Assembly: GCF_016583745.1 (NCBI RefSeq)
Contig: NZ_NRRQ01000005.1
Span: 62,001 to 126,000, forward strand
Length of the DNA stretch: 64,000 nucleotides
Direction of reading: 5' to 3'
Source: Chromatium okenii
GTDB taxonomy: Bacteria > Pseudomonadota > Gammaproteobacteria > Chromatiales > Chromatiaceae
Under the pieces are notes generated by a model that searched no databases, was not told where the DNA came from, and was given only the letters and a program-made list of their open reading frames with translations. The number at the start of each line of letters is the position of its first letter. The stretch's first letter is position 1. Made by a program: the position numbers and the translations under genes. This document shows positions 16,306 through 25,345 of this stretch, piece by piece.

Positions 16306-16779
16306 ATGATGAAAGCGATGAAGATTGTTGGTCTGGCGGCAGTAATCGGTTTATCTACCGTCTCGTTGACGGCGCAGGCATGGTGGGGTGGCAACAACGG
16401 CTATGGCAATAATGGCTATGGCAATAACGGCAACGGCATGATGGACAGCATGGGCGACATGTTTGGTGACGGCACCGGCAACGGTGATTTCAACATGAGC
16501 ATGGGCGGCAGCGGACGCAGCAGTGGTCGTGGCTACGGTCGTGGCGATGGGCGCGGCTATGGCTACGGCGACGGTCGTGGTTATGGCAACGATGGCTACG
16601 GCTATGGCGCACCTTATGGTTATGGCGCTCCTTACGGCGGTGGTTACGGGGTGCCAGGTTATGGCGCAGCGCCTTACGGTGCTGCTCCTTATGGCGGTGC
16701 AATGCCTTATCCCGCACCTTATGGGATGCCTCCGCAGATGCCAGCTCCGGCACAACCGCAGTCGGCTCCAGCACGTTAA
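16306..16779 (+). CDS. Sulfur globule envelope protein-like (Gly/Tyr-rich, secreted)
   Basis: The 157-residue precursor has a classical signal peptide ([24 protein letters not shown], cleavage after AQA) followed by [16 protein letters not shown]. Then comes a core, [18 protein letters not shown], and a long GYG/APYG repeat tail. Sulfur globule proteins of purple sulfur bacteria share the same plan: secreted, Gly/Tyr/Asn-rich, with a DGxGDFNxxMxGSGR-like core and YGYGAPY repeats. They coat the intracytoplasmic or periplasmic sulfur globules made during sulfide or thiosulfate oxidation. It has its own promoter and is monocistronic. The alternative is a generic Gly-rich secreted protein, but the core motif makes this less likely. 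This gene is one of the main arguments for a sulfur-storing host. Confidence 0.78.
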   Translation: MMKAMKIVGLAAVIGLSTVSLTAQAWWGGNNGYGNNGYGNNGNGMMDSMGDMFGDGTGNGDFNMSMGGSGRSSGRGYGRGDGRGYGYGDGRGYGNDGYGYGAPYGYGAPYGGGYGVPGYGAAPYGAAPYGGAMPYPAPYGMPPQMPAPAQPQSAPAR

Positions 16780-16793
16780 GCAGTTGTTTTAAG

Positions 16794-16816
16794 CGGCATT
16801 CCGCTCGTGAATGCCG
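16794..16816 (+). terminator. Hairpin after the sulfur globule gene
   Basis: CGGCATTC at 16794-16801 pairs perfectly with GAATGCCG at 16809-16816. No T-run follows, so it may protect the mRNA 3' end rather than terminate transcription. Confidence 0.4.
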
Positions 16817-16983
16817 ACTGCGCCAAGGATGGCGCGATGTTCCCGCCGCTCGCACCATCCCCCGCCAGATCGTTAGATGCACCCCGCCCCAGTTGCGCGG
16901 ATAATCGCCGCCGAGATTGAACCTTTTCCCGCAATCTCGCGTCCGTGTCACGGGCGCTTTTCAGGTGATTTCAGAGGTTTCTT

Positions 16984-17763
16984 ATGGCCGACAAGCATCT
17001 TTACCTGTCTTTAATTCCGCAGGCGCTCATTGCGTCGATGTTGACCCCCGAAGAATTCGGCAGCTATTACGCGGTGGGTACCAAGGTACACATTCAAGGC
17101 GAAGCGATGTTTTTCGAGGTCGATCCCAGCTTCCGCTCGGACGATTTTCCGTTTCATCTCATTGATGAACGCTGCGTCGCCAAGCCCGATGGCACTCCGA
17201 AAAATTCGGTGTATCTGTCGATTTACCGCGTGTTATCGCGGATTCCGATCTCCGCGCTCGGCAATCTGTATCTCGTCACCAGCGACGGCAAAACGCTGGC
17301 GCTGGAACGGGCAGACTATCAGCCCGATCCCGCCGCACATCTCCATCTCTATCAAGAGTTTTGCCCGATCACGCCGATGGTGGCCAGCAGTTTGGAACCG
17401 CATGAGTTTTCCAACTTCATCACCAATCCCGCCAATCCCGTTCACGTTCCGCGCCTCGTGTTTTCACAATTGCAGCTCGGTGAATTAGCCGATGATCCTG
17501 AGCAAGGCTCGGCACGCGATTTGCCTTACAACAATCTGGAACACCTGCGCGACGTGCTCGGCGAGCTGAAAAACAATCAGGGCAAACCCAGCAAACTGGT
17601 ATTAAAACAAGTACATGAGGGCGTGATTTATCGCATGGTGCAGGGCGGGTTTTATATCGGCGATCAACACGATTTTGCGTTTTATCGCTTCCCCGACCGC
17701 ACCGCGTTGGACAATCAATATCGTGGCTGGTGGCGCTCGGCGCAGGTCACTGGTTTGGCATGA
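16984..17763 (+). CDS. Conserved hypothetical protein, 259 residues
   Basis: I do not recognise a named domain. The protein has no signal peptide or membrane helix and a soluble mixed composition, with segments SLIPQALIASMLTPEEFGSYY near the N-terminus and YRFPDRTALDNQYRGWWRS near the C-terminus. The composition and GC-rich codon use match the following pyrophosphatase gene, which starts 57 bp downstream on the same strand, so the two may share a transcript. The start at 16984 follows a plausible ribosome-binding region (CAGAGG, 16972-16977). Confidence 0.75.
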   Translation: MADKHLYLSLIPQALIASMLTPEEFGSYYAVGTKVHIQGEAMFFEVDPSFRSDDFPFHLIDERCVAKPDGTPKNSVYLSIYRVLSRIPISALGNLYLVTSDGKTLALERADYQPDPAAHLHLYQEFCPITPMVASSLEPHEFSNFITNPANPVHVPRLVFSQLQLGELADDPEQGSARDLPYNNLEHLRDVLGELKNNQGKPSKLVLKQVHEGVIYRMVQGGFYIGDQHDFAFYRFPDRTALDNQYRGWWRSAQVTGLA

Positions 17764-17820
17764 GTGCCGGGTATTCTGCACGCTCTTTTCTGATTCATTT
17801 TGAAATAGGTCATTGAGTTT

Positions 17821-20019
17821 ATGAATGAATTTGTCTTTTGGATTGCGCCCATCGCCGCAGTTGCGGCGTTGGTCTACGCATGGCGGTTTTACCAAGAAAT
17901 GCTGGTGCAGGATCAGGGCACCGCGCTGATGCAAGAAATCGGTGGTCACGTCAGCCGTGGCGCGATGGCGTATCTGTGGCAACAGTACAAAATCATGCTG
18001 GTGGTGTTTGGCGCACTCGCAGCGGTTTTTTATGTGCTGGCGTATCACCTCCACGTCCAGAGCACTTGGCTGCCGGTGACGTTTTTATGCGGCGGTTTTT
18101 TCTCGGCGCTGGCGGGCTATTTCGGGATGCAAACCGCTACCAAGGCCTCCACCCGCACGGCATCAGCCGCACAAACGTCGCTGCCAGACGCGCTGCGGAT
18201 TGCATTTCGCAGCGGCGCGGTGATGGGGCTGGTCGTCGTGGGGCTGGGGCTGGGCAACGTCGTGTTTTGGTTCATTCTCGCTAACCTGTTGATTCCGGTA
18301 GGTGATCTGGGTGAAACCCATCGCATGGTTTTAATCACGACGACCACGCTGACCTTTGGCATGGGCGCGTCATTGCAAGCGATGTTTGCCCGCGTTGGCG
18401 GCGGTATTTTCACCAAGGCGGCGGATGTCGGCGCGGATTTGGTGGGCAAGGTTGAGAGCGGCATTCCGGAGGATGATCCACGCAATCCGGCGGTGATTGC
18501 GGACAACGTGGGCGATAACGTCGGCGATGTGGCAGGAATGGGCGCGGATTTATTTGAGTCTTACGTTGGCTCAATTCTGGCTGCCAGCGCGTTGGGCGCA
18601 GCGGCGTACATGGGCGATCCGGCGTTGCAAATGAAGGCAGTAGTTGCGCCGATTGTGATTGCGGGGCTGGGGATTTTGTTGTCGATTCTGGGCGTGTATT
18701 TGGTCAAAACAGAAGAAGGCGCTAACCAAAAACAACTGCTCGATGCGCTCGGACGCGGGATTAACAGCAGCGCGGCGATGATCGTTGTGGTGTCGCTGAT
18801 CTTCTTGTTTTTATTGGGAATGCCGAATACGTGGGGCATTTGGGGCGCGGTGATTGCGGGTTTGATCGCCGGCGTCATCATCGGACGCTCAACCGAATAT
18901 TACACCTCGCCGAGTTACGCCCCGACGCGCCAGATCGCCAGTCAAGCCGAAGGTGGCGCAGCGACGCTGGTGATCGCGGGGATTGGCGTCGGGATGTTGT
19001 CAACGGCGATTCCGGTATTGACCGTTGGCGCGGGCACCTTGCTGGCGTTTTTGTTTGCCTCCGGGTTTGATCCCAACCAGATGAACCAAGGACTGTACGG
19101 CGTCGGCATTGCTGCGGTCGGCATGTTGTCCACCTTGGGCATCACGCTGGCGAGCGATGCTTACGGGCCAATTGCCGATAACGCTGGCGGCAATGCGGAG
19201 ATGAGTGGCTTGGGGCCTGAAGTGCGCGAACGCACCGATGCGCTGGATGCGCTCGGCAACACGACGGCGGCGACCGGCAAAGGGTTTGCGATTGGTTCGG
19301 CGGCGCTGACGGCGCTGGCGCTGATTGCGTCCTACGTCGAAGTGATTCGGATGGAGCTGATCAAAATCGGCATCACGACGCTGGAGCTGGGGCATGGTTC
19401 GACCATTCCGACCGACACGGCGACGCTGACTGATTTTATGACCTACTACCACATCAATTTGCTGAATCCGACGGTGTTGGTGGGCATTTTGACTGGCGCG
19501 ATGGTCGCGTTTGCGTTCAGCGGGTTGACGGTGCAGGCAGTCGGACGGGCGGCGTTATTGATGGTCGAAGAAGTGCGGCGGCAATTCCGCGATGATCCGG
19601 GCATTCTCAAGGGCACCTCGCAGCCGGATTATGAACGCTGCGTGGCGATTTCGACCTTGGGAGCGCAGCGCGAGATGGTGATTCCGGCGTTGATTGCGGT
19701 GATTGCGCCCGTGTTGACCGGCTTGATTTTAGGCGTGGCGGGCGTGATCGGGCTGCTGGTGGGCGGCATGTCGAGCGGCTTCGTGTTGGCAGTGTTCTTG
19801 GCGAATTCCGGTGGCGCGTGGGACAACGCCAAAAAGTACATTGAAGCGGGCAATCACGGCGGTAAAAACTCACGCGCACATCGTGCCGCCGTCATTGGCG
19901 ATACCGTTGGCGATCCGTTCAAAGATACCTCCGGGCCAAGTCTCAACATTCTCATCAAATTGATGAGCATTGTGGCGATCATCATGGCGGGCGTGACGGT
20001 GACTTACAGCCTTTTATAA
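17821..20019 (+). CDS. hppA: Membrane-bound ion-translocating pyrophosphatase
   Basis: The 732-residue, ~16-helix protein splits pyrophosphate and pumps H+ or Na+ across the membrane. The active-site blocks are present: [11 protein letters not shown], then [24 protein letters not shown], and near the C-terminus [11 protein letters not shown] and [20 protein letters not shown]. At the position that separates the subfamilies the sequence reads [10 protein letters not shown]; an Ala there (instead of the Lys of GNTTKAV forms) is characteristic of K+-dependent enzymes. Whether H+ or Na+ is pumped cannot be decided by eye. In phototrophs this enzyme conserves energy from PPi during light-limited or dark phases. 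A strong terminator follows. Confidence 0.95.
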   Translation: MNEFVFWIAPIAAVAALVYAWRFYQEMLVQDQGTALMQEIGGHVSRGAMAYLWQQYKIMLVVFGALAAVFYVLAYHLHVQSTWLPVTFLCGGFFSALAGYFGMQTATKASTRTASAAQTSLPDALRIAFRSGAVMGLVVVGLGLGNVVFWFILANLLIPVGDLGETHRMVLITTTTLTFGMGASLQAMFARVGGGIFTKAADVGADLVGKVESGIPEDDPRNPAVIADNVGDNVGDVAGMGADLFESYVGSILAASALGAAAYMGDPALQMKAVVAPIVIAGLGILLSILGVYLVKTEEGANQKQLLDALGRGINSSAAMIVVVSLIFLFLLGMPNTWGIWGAVIAGLIAGVIIGRSTEYYTSPSYAPTRQIASQAEGGAATLVIAGIGVGMLSTAIPVLTVGAGTLLAFLFASGFDPNQMNQGLYGVGIAAVGMLSTLGITLASDAYGPIADNAGGNAEMSGLGPEVRERTDALDALGNTTAATGKGFAIGSAALTALALIASYVEVIRMELIKIGITTLELGHGSTIPTDTATLTDFMTYYHINLLNPTVLVGILTGAMVAFAFSGLTVQAVGRAALLMVEEVRRQFRDDPGILKGTSQPDYERCVAISTLGAQREMVIPALIAVIAPVLTGLILGVAGVIGLLVGGMSSGFVLAVFLANSGGAWDNAKKYIEAGNHGGKNSRAHRAAVIGDTVGDPFKDTSGPSLNILIKLMSIVAIIMAGVTVTYSLL

Positions 20020-20038
20020 TTGCGTTTGATTGTAATCA

Positions 20039-20075
20039 ATGACGCCGTTGCTTCGGCAGCGGCGTCATTTTTTTT
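20039..20075 (+). terminator. Intrinsic terminator of hppA
   Basis: An 11-bp stem (GACGCCGTTGC at 20041-20051 with GCAGCGGCGTC at 20056-20066, one G-U pair) closed by a TTCG tetraloop and followed by eight T residues. Confidence 0.9.
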
Positions 20076-20095
20076 GTGAAAAAAACGCCGTTATG

Positions 20096-20119
20096 ACTGA
20101 CAACTGAAAACCGAAAACT
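20096..20119. repeat. Heptamer tandem repeat (ACTGACA type)
   Basis: Three successive seven-base units ACTGACA, ACTGAAA, ACCGAAA, then ACT, directly upstream of cobC. The same family occurs at 28848, 37056 and 63715. Confidence 0.55.
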
Positions 20120-20135
20120 TTTTCAAGAGCAAGCG

Positions 20136-20720
20136 ATGGATTCTTTTATTGATTTATTGCGTCACGGCGAAACCGCCAGCACCGGCGCGTTTTGCGGCAC
20201 GAGCGATGTGCCATTAACCGCGCCGGGTTGGGCGCAGATGGTACATGCCACCGCCGTTGCGCCCGCGTGGACAGCATTGCACAGCTCGCCTGCGAGTCGC
20301 TGCGCCAGCTTCGCGCAGCATCTGGCAACCCAACTTGAAGTCCCGCTGCACCTCAACGCCGCGTTTGGTGAGCGCGATTTTGGCGCGTGGGAAGGCTTGA
20401 CCGCTGCCGAGCTGCCGCCAGAACTGCTGGCGCAGTGGTGGCAAGACCCCGTTGGCTTCACTCCGCCAGCGGCTGAAACCGTCGCCGCATTTCGCGCCCG
20501 TGTCGCTGCGGCATGGCACGCGCTGGTCGTTGCCAACAGCACCGCCGCCCCGTCGCACCAACTGCTCATCACGCACGGCGGCGTCATCCGCGTGATTCTC
20601 GCCGAGGTGCTGCAACAGCCGAATGTGACGCTGTGGCAAATCGAGGTGCCACCCGCCACGCTCACCCGCTTGCGGCTGGCAGCCGGTGGGCAACCGAGTT
20701 TGGTGTTTCATCGGAATTAA
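20136..20720 (+). CDS. cobC: Histidine phosphatase, probable alpha-ribazole phosphatase
   Basis: A 194-residue histidine-phosphatase-superfamily protein with LLRHGET at residues 7-13 (catalytic His), the CobC-like FCGTSDVPLTAPGWAQM, the acidic ERDFGAWEG and a second catalytic His in LITHGGVIRV. The spacing of the first two blocks is typical of CobC, which removes the 5'-phosphate from alpha-ribazole phosphate or adenosylcobalamin phosphate in the lower-loop assembly of B12. Members of the broader phosphoglycerate-mutase-like family can look similar, so the CobC call rests on the motif and on the many B12 genes elsewhere in the window. It is convergent with the RND gene, 6 bp apart. Confidence 0.8.
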   Translation: MDSFIDLLRHGETASTGAFCGTSDVPLTAPGWAQMVHATAVAPAWTALHSSPASRCASFAQHLATQLEVPLHLNAAFGERDFGAWEGLTAAELPPELLAQWWQDPVGFTPPAAETVAAFRARVAAAWHALVVANSTAAPSHQLLITHGGVIRVILAEVLQQPNVTLWQIEVPPATLTRLRLAAGGQPSLVFHRN

Positions 20721-20726
20721 CTGCTC

Positions 20727-23700
20727 TCATTTATTCTGCCACCACCGCGCCAGCCGATAATGAATACTTTCATGGAATGACAGCAGCGCGGGCGTAAATA
20801 ACAAGACCAGAATTGTAGAAAATCCCACTCCAAACGCTAATGATACTGCCATTGGAATTAAAAACTGCGCCTGCAAACTGGTTTCAAAAATCAGCGGCCC
20901 CAATCCCACCACCGTCGTCGCTGATGTTAATAACATCGCTCGCAGCCGCGAGGTTGCCGCTTCAATTAACGCTGTTTCAACTTCCATACCTTCATCGCGC
21001 AATTCGTGATACATGCTCACCAGAATGATCGCGTTATTCACCACAATTCCCGATAAGCCGAATAAACCGAATAACGACAGCAGCGTTAAATCCAATCCCA
21101 ATAGCCAATGTCCGCCAATTGCGCCAATTAAACCTAACGGAATGGCGGTCATTACCACCAGCGGCCAACCCCAGCTCGAAAAGACCGCCGCTAAAATCAC
21201 ATAAATCAGCGCCAGCCCCAGCCACAATCCCAGCCGCATCTCGCCCAATGTCTCGCGTTGATCGGCGGCGCGACCTTCAAAGCTGTATTCCAAACCGTAA
21301 TCCGCCACCAGCTTCGGCAGCAGCTCGCGCTCCAGCGCCTCGCGCACATTGTCTGGCGTACTCAGCGCCCGATTGACGTCCGCCGAGACTTCAACTGCCA
21401 GCCGTCCGTCAGCGTGGCGCAGCGCCTCAAAACCGCGTCGCGTCTCCCACTGCGCCACCGTCGGCAAGGGCACAAAGCTGCCGTCCGCGACGCGAATCAG
21501 TAACTGCTCCAGCACATCCAACCGTGTGCGCTCGGCACGCGGCAGCAGCACCCGCACTTCCAATTCATCCTGTCCGACCTGCACCAGTTGCGCTAAATAG
21601 CCGTCGAATGCAGCGCGGAGTTGTCGCCCCAGCATTTCGGTGGTCAGTCCGAGCGCCTGTCCAGCGGGAGTGAGCCGATAAATCAACTGCTCGCGCCCAA
21701 ACGGCATGTCATCCAGCATGTCGGACACGCCCGGCAGCGTTTCCAAACTCTGTGCCAGCGCCAGCGCCGCTGCCTTCAATTGCCCAGCATCGTCGCCGGT
21801 CATGCGCAGGGTTAAATCGCGTCCGGGCGGACCAGCGCGGCGCGATGAAATCACCAGATTTTCCAATCCTGCCGGCAACCTGAGCTTGTCGCGCCACAGC
21901 GCCAAAAACTGCTCATTGCGCACCGTGCGCCGCTCGGTCGGCACCAATTGCACCATCAACGATGCCAATTGATCGCCCGCTGCGCCGTCGCCCTTTTCTA
22001 CCGAGACCGTGCCACCAAGCCGCGCCGTTGCTGCATCAACCAAGTTACCGCCCAACTCGCGCTCGGCGTCGTGCAGCGCCTGTTCCATTTCCGCTAAAAA
22101 TGCGGCGGTGTGCTGGCGCGGGGTGCCAGCAACGAAGGTCGCGTTAGCAAAGACGATTTGCGCTTCTGGAGTCGGGAAAAAGACAAATTGAATGCGTCCG
22201 CCTGCCAGCAATCCCACTGCCAACAGCATCAGAACGACGACGAAGCTGACGGTGACGCCGCGCCAGTGCAGGGCGGTTGTGACCAACGGGCGATAAATGC
22301 CGTCGCGGAAATGGTCAAACGCAGCGTCAACGCGCAGCCGCCAGCGCGGGATTTTGGCTTCCGCGTGATGCTCAAAAGCGACGCGCAGATGCGCGGGCAT
22401 GATGAGGAAGACCTCCACCAGCGACGCCATGAGCACCATGATTGCCACAAATGGAATGTCGCCGAGGATGTTGCCCATCACGCCGCCAATCAGCATCAGC
22501 GGCAGAAAGGCGGCGACGGTGGTCAGGGCAGAGGCGAAAATCGGCCAAAACATGCGCCGTGCTCCGGCGACGGCGGCAGCGGCTGGCGCTAATCCGGCAC
22601 GAAAGCGCGACTCGGCATATTCGCCAATCACAATCGCGTCATCGTCGATCACGCCCAAAGTCAGCAGCAGCCCAAACAGACTGATCATGTTGATGGTGCC
22701 GCCGAATAACCACAGCAGCGCCAGTGCGGCGAGATACGCAGTCGGAATACCCATCGCCACCCAAAAGGCAACGCGCCCGGGTAAAAAGATGAACAGCAGC
22801 AGCATCACCAGCGTGAAGCCCTGTAAACCGTTGTCGGTCAACAAGTTGACGCGATCTCGAATCTGTTCCCACTGGGCATCAAAGATCGTGAGCGTGATGC
22901 TGGGTGGCAAGGTGGGGCGCGTTTCTGTGAGCCACTGTTCAAACAGTTTCGCTGCCGTCAACGAATTACCGTTTTCAGCCCGCTGCACGAAAATCTCCAC
23001 CGTCGCCGCAATCCCCCCCGACCCCCCTTTTTCAAAGGGGGGAGATGATGCGGTGGCTGTTTCAACGGGGGGATTTGAGACCGCAGAAAGCCCCCCTTTG
23101 GAAAAGGACACATCAAGCCCCCCTTTGGAAAAGGGGGGTTGGGGGGATTGGTCAATAGGCGGTTGGGCGGATTCATCACTCGGCGCGTGCGGCGACGTTG
23201 CCAACGCTCGCAATTCCAAACTTGCTGGACGCGCCTCGCGCACAATCACCGCCACATCGCCCAGCCGCACCATGCCCCGCGTATCGCTCACAATCGCCAA
23301 ATCTTCAAAGGCTTGCGGATCGCGGCGCTGCTCCAAACTGCGCAATTCTCGCGCTCCATCGGCATCGCCTGCCGTGCCCGACGGAATATCTCGCGCCAGC
23401 CGCGCCACCTGTTCGCCAATGCCATCCATCGACAGCCCCAGCGTTTCCAGCGTCCGCCCCGGCACTTCAATGGCGATGCGCTCCGTCGGCAGCCCGCTGA
23501 TGTCAATCCGATCAATGCCCCGCGCCAGCAGCTCACGCTCAAACTGCCGCACCCAAGGACGCAATTCCGCCACGCTCGACCCGGACACCAGCACCCGCGC
23601 CACCGATTCATAGCGCGAGATGCGACTGATTTGCGGCGTTTCCGCATCTTTCGGGAAGTTGCGAAACTCGCTGACCCGCTGCCGCACCTGATCGAGCGCA

Positions 23701-24014
23701 AGCAACGAATCGGTGCCTTCTTCCAATTCCAGCATCAGGCTGGCGACGCCCTGCGCGGCAGTCGCATTGAGCTTTTTTAAGCCGTCAACGGTTTTGAGCC
23801 GCTCCTCCAGCGGAATCAAAATCCCGTTTTCCACATCCTCGGCTGCCGCCCCGCTCCACACCACCCGCACGGAAATCACATCCAGCGCAAAGCTCGGAAA
23901 ATACTGGACATTCATCCGCAGCAGCGCCAGCCCGCCGACCACAAAAATCATGCCCATCAATAAGTTAGCGAGCAAGCGATGCCGAGCAAAGATGGCAATC
24001 AGTCCGTGTTTCAC
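20727..24014 (-). CDS. RND efflux transporter permease (AcrB-like)
   Basis: The 1,095-residue inner-membrane protein has the RND layout: a helix at residues ~12-30, a large periplasmic loop, helices 2-6 with the proton-relay motif LGVIDDDAIVIGEYAESRF (normally V-D-D-A-I-V), a second periplasmic loop, and helices 8-12 with GIVVNNAIILVSMYHELRDEG. It exports an unknown substrate using the proton gradient. Residues ~285-345 form an extra proline/glycine-rich segment (PPFSKGG, SFSKGG, SPPFEKGG) in the first periplasmic loop, encoded by a cluster of C6/G6 palindromic repeats (23010-23151). The insertion keeps the frame and adds about 60 residues to the ~1,035 usual length. The gene overlaps the upstream adaptor gene by 4 bp. 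No outer-membrane TolC partner is in the window. Confidence 0.93.
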   Translation of the reverse strand: MKHGLIAIFARHRLLANLLMGMIFVVGGLALLRMNVQYFPSFALDVISVRVVWSGAAAEDVENGILIPLEERLKTVDGLKKLNATAAQGVASLMLELEEGTDSLLALDQVRQRVSEFRNFPKDAETPQISRISRYESVARVLVSGSSVAELRPWVRQFERELLARGIDRIDISGLPTERIAIEVPGRTLETLGLSMDGIGEQVARLARDIPSGTAGDADGARELRSLEQRRDPQAFEDLAIVSDTRGMVRLGDVAVIVREARPASLELRALATSPHAPSDESAQPPIDQSPQPPFSKGGLDVSFSKGGLSAVSNPPVETATASSPPFEKGGSGGIAATVEIFVQRAENGNSLTAAKLFEQWLTETRPTLPPSITLTIFDAQWEQIRDRVNLLTDNGLQGFTLVMLLLFIFLPGRVAFWVAMGIPTAYLAALALLWLFGGTINMISLFGLLLTLGVIDDDAIVIGEYAESRFRAGLAPAAAAVAGARRMFWPIFASALTTVAAFLPLMLIGGVMGNILGDIPFVAIMVLMASLVEVFLIMPAHLRVAFEHHAEAKIPRWRLRVDAAFDHFRDGIYRPLVTTALHWRGVTVSFVVVLMLLAVGLLAGGRIQFVFFPTPEAQIVFANATFVAGTPRQHTAAFLAEMEQALHDAERELGGNLVDAATARLGGTVSVEKGDGAAGDQLASLMVQLVPTERRTVRNEQFLALWRDKLRLPAGLENLVISSRRAGPPGRDLTLRMTGDDAGQLKAAALALAQSLETLPGVSDMLDDMPFGREQLIYRLTPAGQALGLTTEMLGRQLRAAFDGYLAQLVQVGQDELEVRVLLPRAERTRLDVLEQLLIRVADGSFVPLPTVAQWETRRGFEALRHADGRLAVEVSADVNRALSTPDNVREALERELLPKLVADYGLEYSFEGRAADQRETLGEMRLGLWLGLALIYVILAAVFSSWGWPLVVMTAIPLGLIGAIGGHWLLGLDLTLLSLFGLFGLSGIVVNNAIILVSMYHELRDEGMEVETALIEAATSRLRAMLLTSATTVVGLGPLIFETSLQAQFLIPMAVSLAFGVGFSTILVLLFTPALLSFHESIHYRLARWWQNK
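23010..23151. repeat. Cluster of C6/G6 palindromic repeats inside the RND gene
   Basis: Four copies or fragments are seen: 23010-23043 (AATCCCCCCCGACCCCCC plus TTTTTCAAAGGGGGG), 23061-23080 (partial), 23087-23109 (partial) and 23113-23151 (opposite orientation to the first). All are in frame in the host gene and encode SKGG/EKGG-type peptides. The inverted placement of the outer two copies suggests nested insertions or duplication with inversion. Confidence 0.88.
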
Positions 24015-25204
24015 TGGATTGACTCCACTTTGAGACCATCAATCGCGTTGGGCAGATGCGTCGTCATCACCGCCGTGCCAGCGGTCAGTTCAGCGGCACG
24101 AATCAACATCAAGCTGCCCGCATCCTCAAAGCCCCCCTTTGAATGTGCCAGCTCGCCGATCCGCTCCACGCTGACGCGCCGCAATCGTCCATCCGTCACC
24201 ACAAAAATATGATCACCGCCATGCAGCGCCGCAAACGGCAGCGCGATGGTATTGGCGACAGCGGGGCGCTCCAATTGCAGCGTCACGAAAGCGCCCAGCG
24301 GCACCTCCGCCGTCGCGTTGAGCCGCAGCAGCGCCTCCACGCCGCGAGCGTCAGCTTCACCAGCGAGCCGTTCCAACACTGCCGTCAGCGATTGACCGGA
24401 GTAGGTGCCGCTGGCAGTCAAACGTTCACCACCATCAAGCGCCTGCCGCAGCGCCGCGCTGTATGCGCCGGGAATGGTGGTGCGCAGATACAGCCCGTTC
24501 TGCGGAAATAAGGTCAAAATCGTTTGATTGGGCTGCAATTGATCGCCGGCAGCCGCTTCCACCACGCCGATTCGCGCCGCAAAAGGAGCGCGAATTTCAC
24601 CGCGCTCGGCATCGCGCTGCGCCTCCGCCAAGGTCGCAGTCAGCGTCGCCAGCCGCGCTGGATGTTCGGCAAGCGACTGCTCGCGCAACGTGACGGTCAG
24701 CCGCGCCCGCGCCAATTGCTGCCGCGCTTCATCGACGCTGGAGACTGATGCCAATTGTTTGGCTTGCACCGTGTCAGCGCGATTCACCGCCACTTCCGCC
24801 AACCGCAGCAGTTCCCGCTCCTGCACCAGCGCCTCACGGTCGTGCGTCAGGCGCAATTGTTCCTTGTCCACCTCGGCCTGCGCTTTGGCGAGACGCGGTT
24901 GCAAATCACGCGGATCAAGTCGCGCCAGCACTGCGCCAGCGCGTACCCGTTCGCCATCGCGCACCCGCACTTCCGCCAAACGTCCAGCGACGGGAGCGGC
25001 AGCGCGAATACGATCTGGCGCTTCGACGCGTCCAAACAGCGTTAGCACGGGGTGCTGGGTGGCGGGCGTGACGGTGGTGACGGCAACGCGCCAGATGCGT
25101 TCTTGCGCCGCGACTGGTGGCGGCTTGGGGCGCGTGGTTTTGAGCAGATAAAAACCGCCAACGCCGGCGATCAGGATGAGAACAGGGAGGAGACGACGCA
25201 GCAT
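24011..25204 (-). CDS. RND efflux periplasmic adaptor (membrane fusion protein)
   Basis: The 397-residue protein has an N-terminal signal-anchor (LLPVLILIAGVGGFYLL) and a lipoyl/barrel-sandwich half (RAAAPVAGRLAEVRVRDGERVRAGAVLARLD at residues ~68-98). A coiled-coil alpha-hairpin follows (about 105-190, rich in QAEVDKEQLRLTHDREALVQ), then the returning lipoyl half (RGEIRAPFAARIGVVEAAAGDQL) and beta-barrel domains. It bridges the adjacent RND permease to an outer-membrane channel. The short AHSKGGF segment near residue 353 contains another fragment of the palindromic repeat (24128-24143). Translation is coupled to the permease by a 4-bp overlap. Confidence 0.9.
   Translation of the reverse strand: MLRRLLPVLILIAGVGGFYLLKTTRPKPPPVAAQERIWRVAVTTVTPATQHPVLTLFGRVEAPDRIRAAAPVAGRLAEVRVRDGERVRAGAVLARLDPRDLQPRLAKAQAEVDKEQLRLTHDREALVQERELLRLAEVAVNRADTVQAKQLASVSSVDEARQQLARARLTVTLREQSLAEHPARLATLTATLAEAQRDAERGEIRAPFAARIGVVEAAAGDQLQPNQTILTLFPQNGLYLRTTIPGAYSAALRQALDGGERLTASGTYSGQSLTAVLERLAGEADARGVEALLRLNATAEVPLGAFVTLQLERPAVANTIALPFAALHGGDHIFVVTDGRLRRVSVERIGELAHSKGGFEDAGSLMLIRAAELTAGTAVMTTHLPNAIDGLKVESIQ
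24128..24143. repeat. Fragment of the C6/G6 palindromic repeat in the adaptor gene
   Basis: CAAAGCCCCCCTTTGAA matches the end of the element seen at 13262 and 23010. On the minus strand it supplies the SKGGF part of the protein. Confidence 0.6.
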
Positions 25205-25345
25205 GTTGATTTCAAAAAGTCTGAGGTGACGGCGGAGGTGGTCATCGTGGGGTTAGATGCAATTGTGGGCAAATTGTGGCACGGCAAGCGGGAGACGGCT
25301 TTGGTTTATACTTGTCACTTTTTCGCAACCGTTAGCGTCAAAACC

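Noticed and set aside
25205-25345. Promoter for the DAHP synthase gene at TATACT (25307-25312)
   Set aside because: A -10-like box is present but no acceptable -35 lies at the right distance, so it is not reported as a feature.
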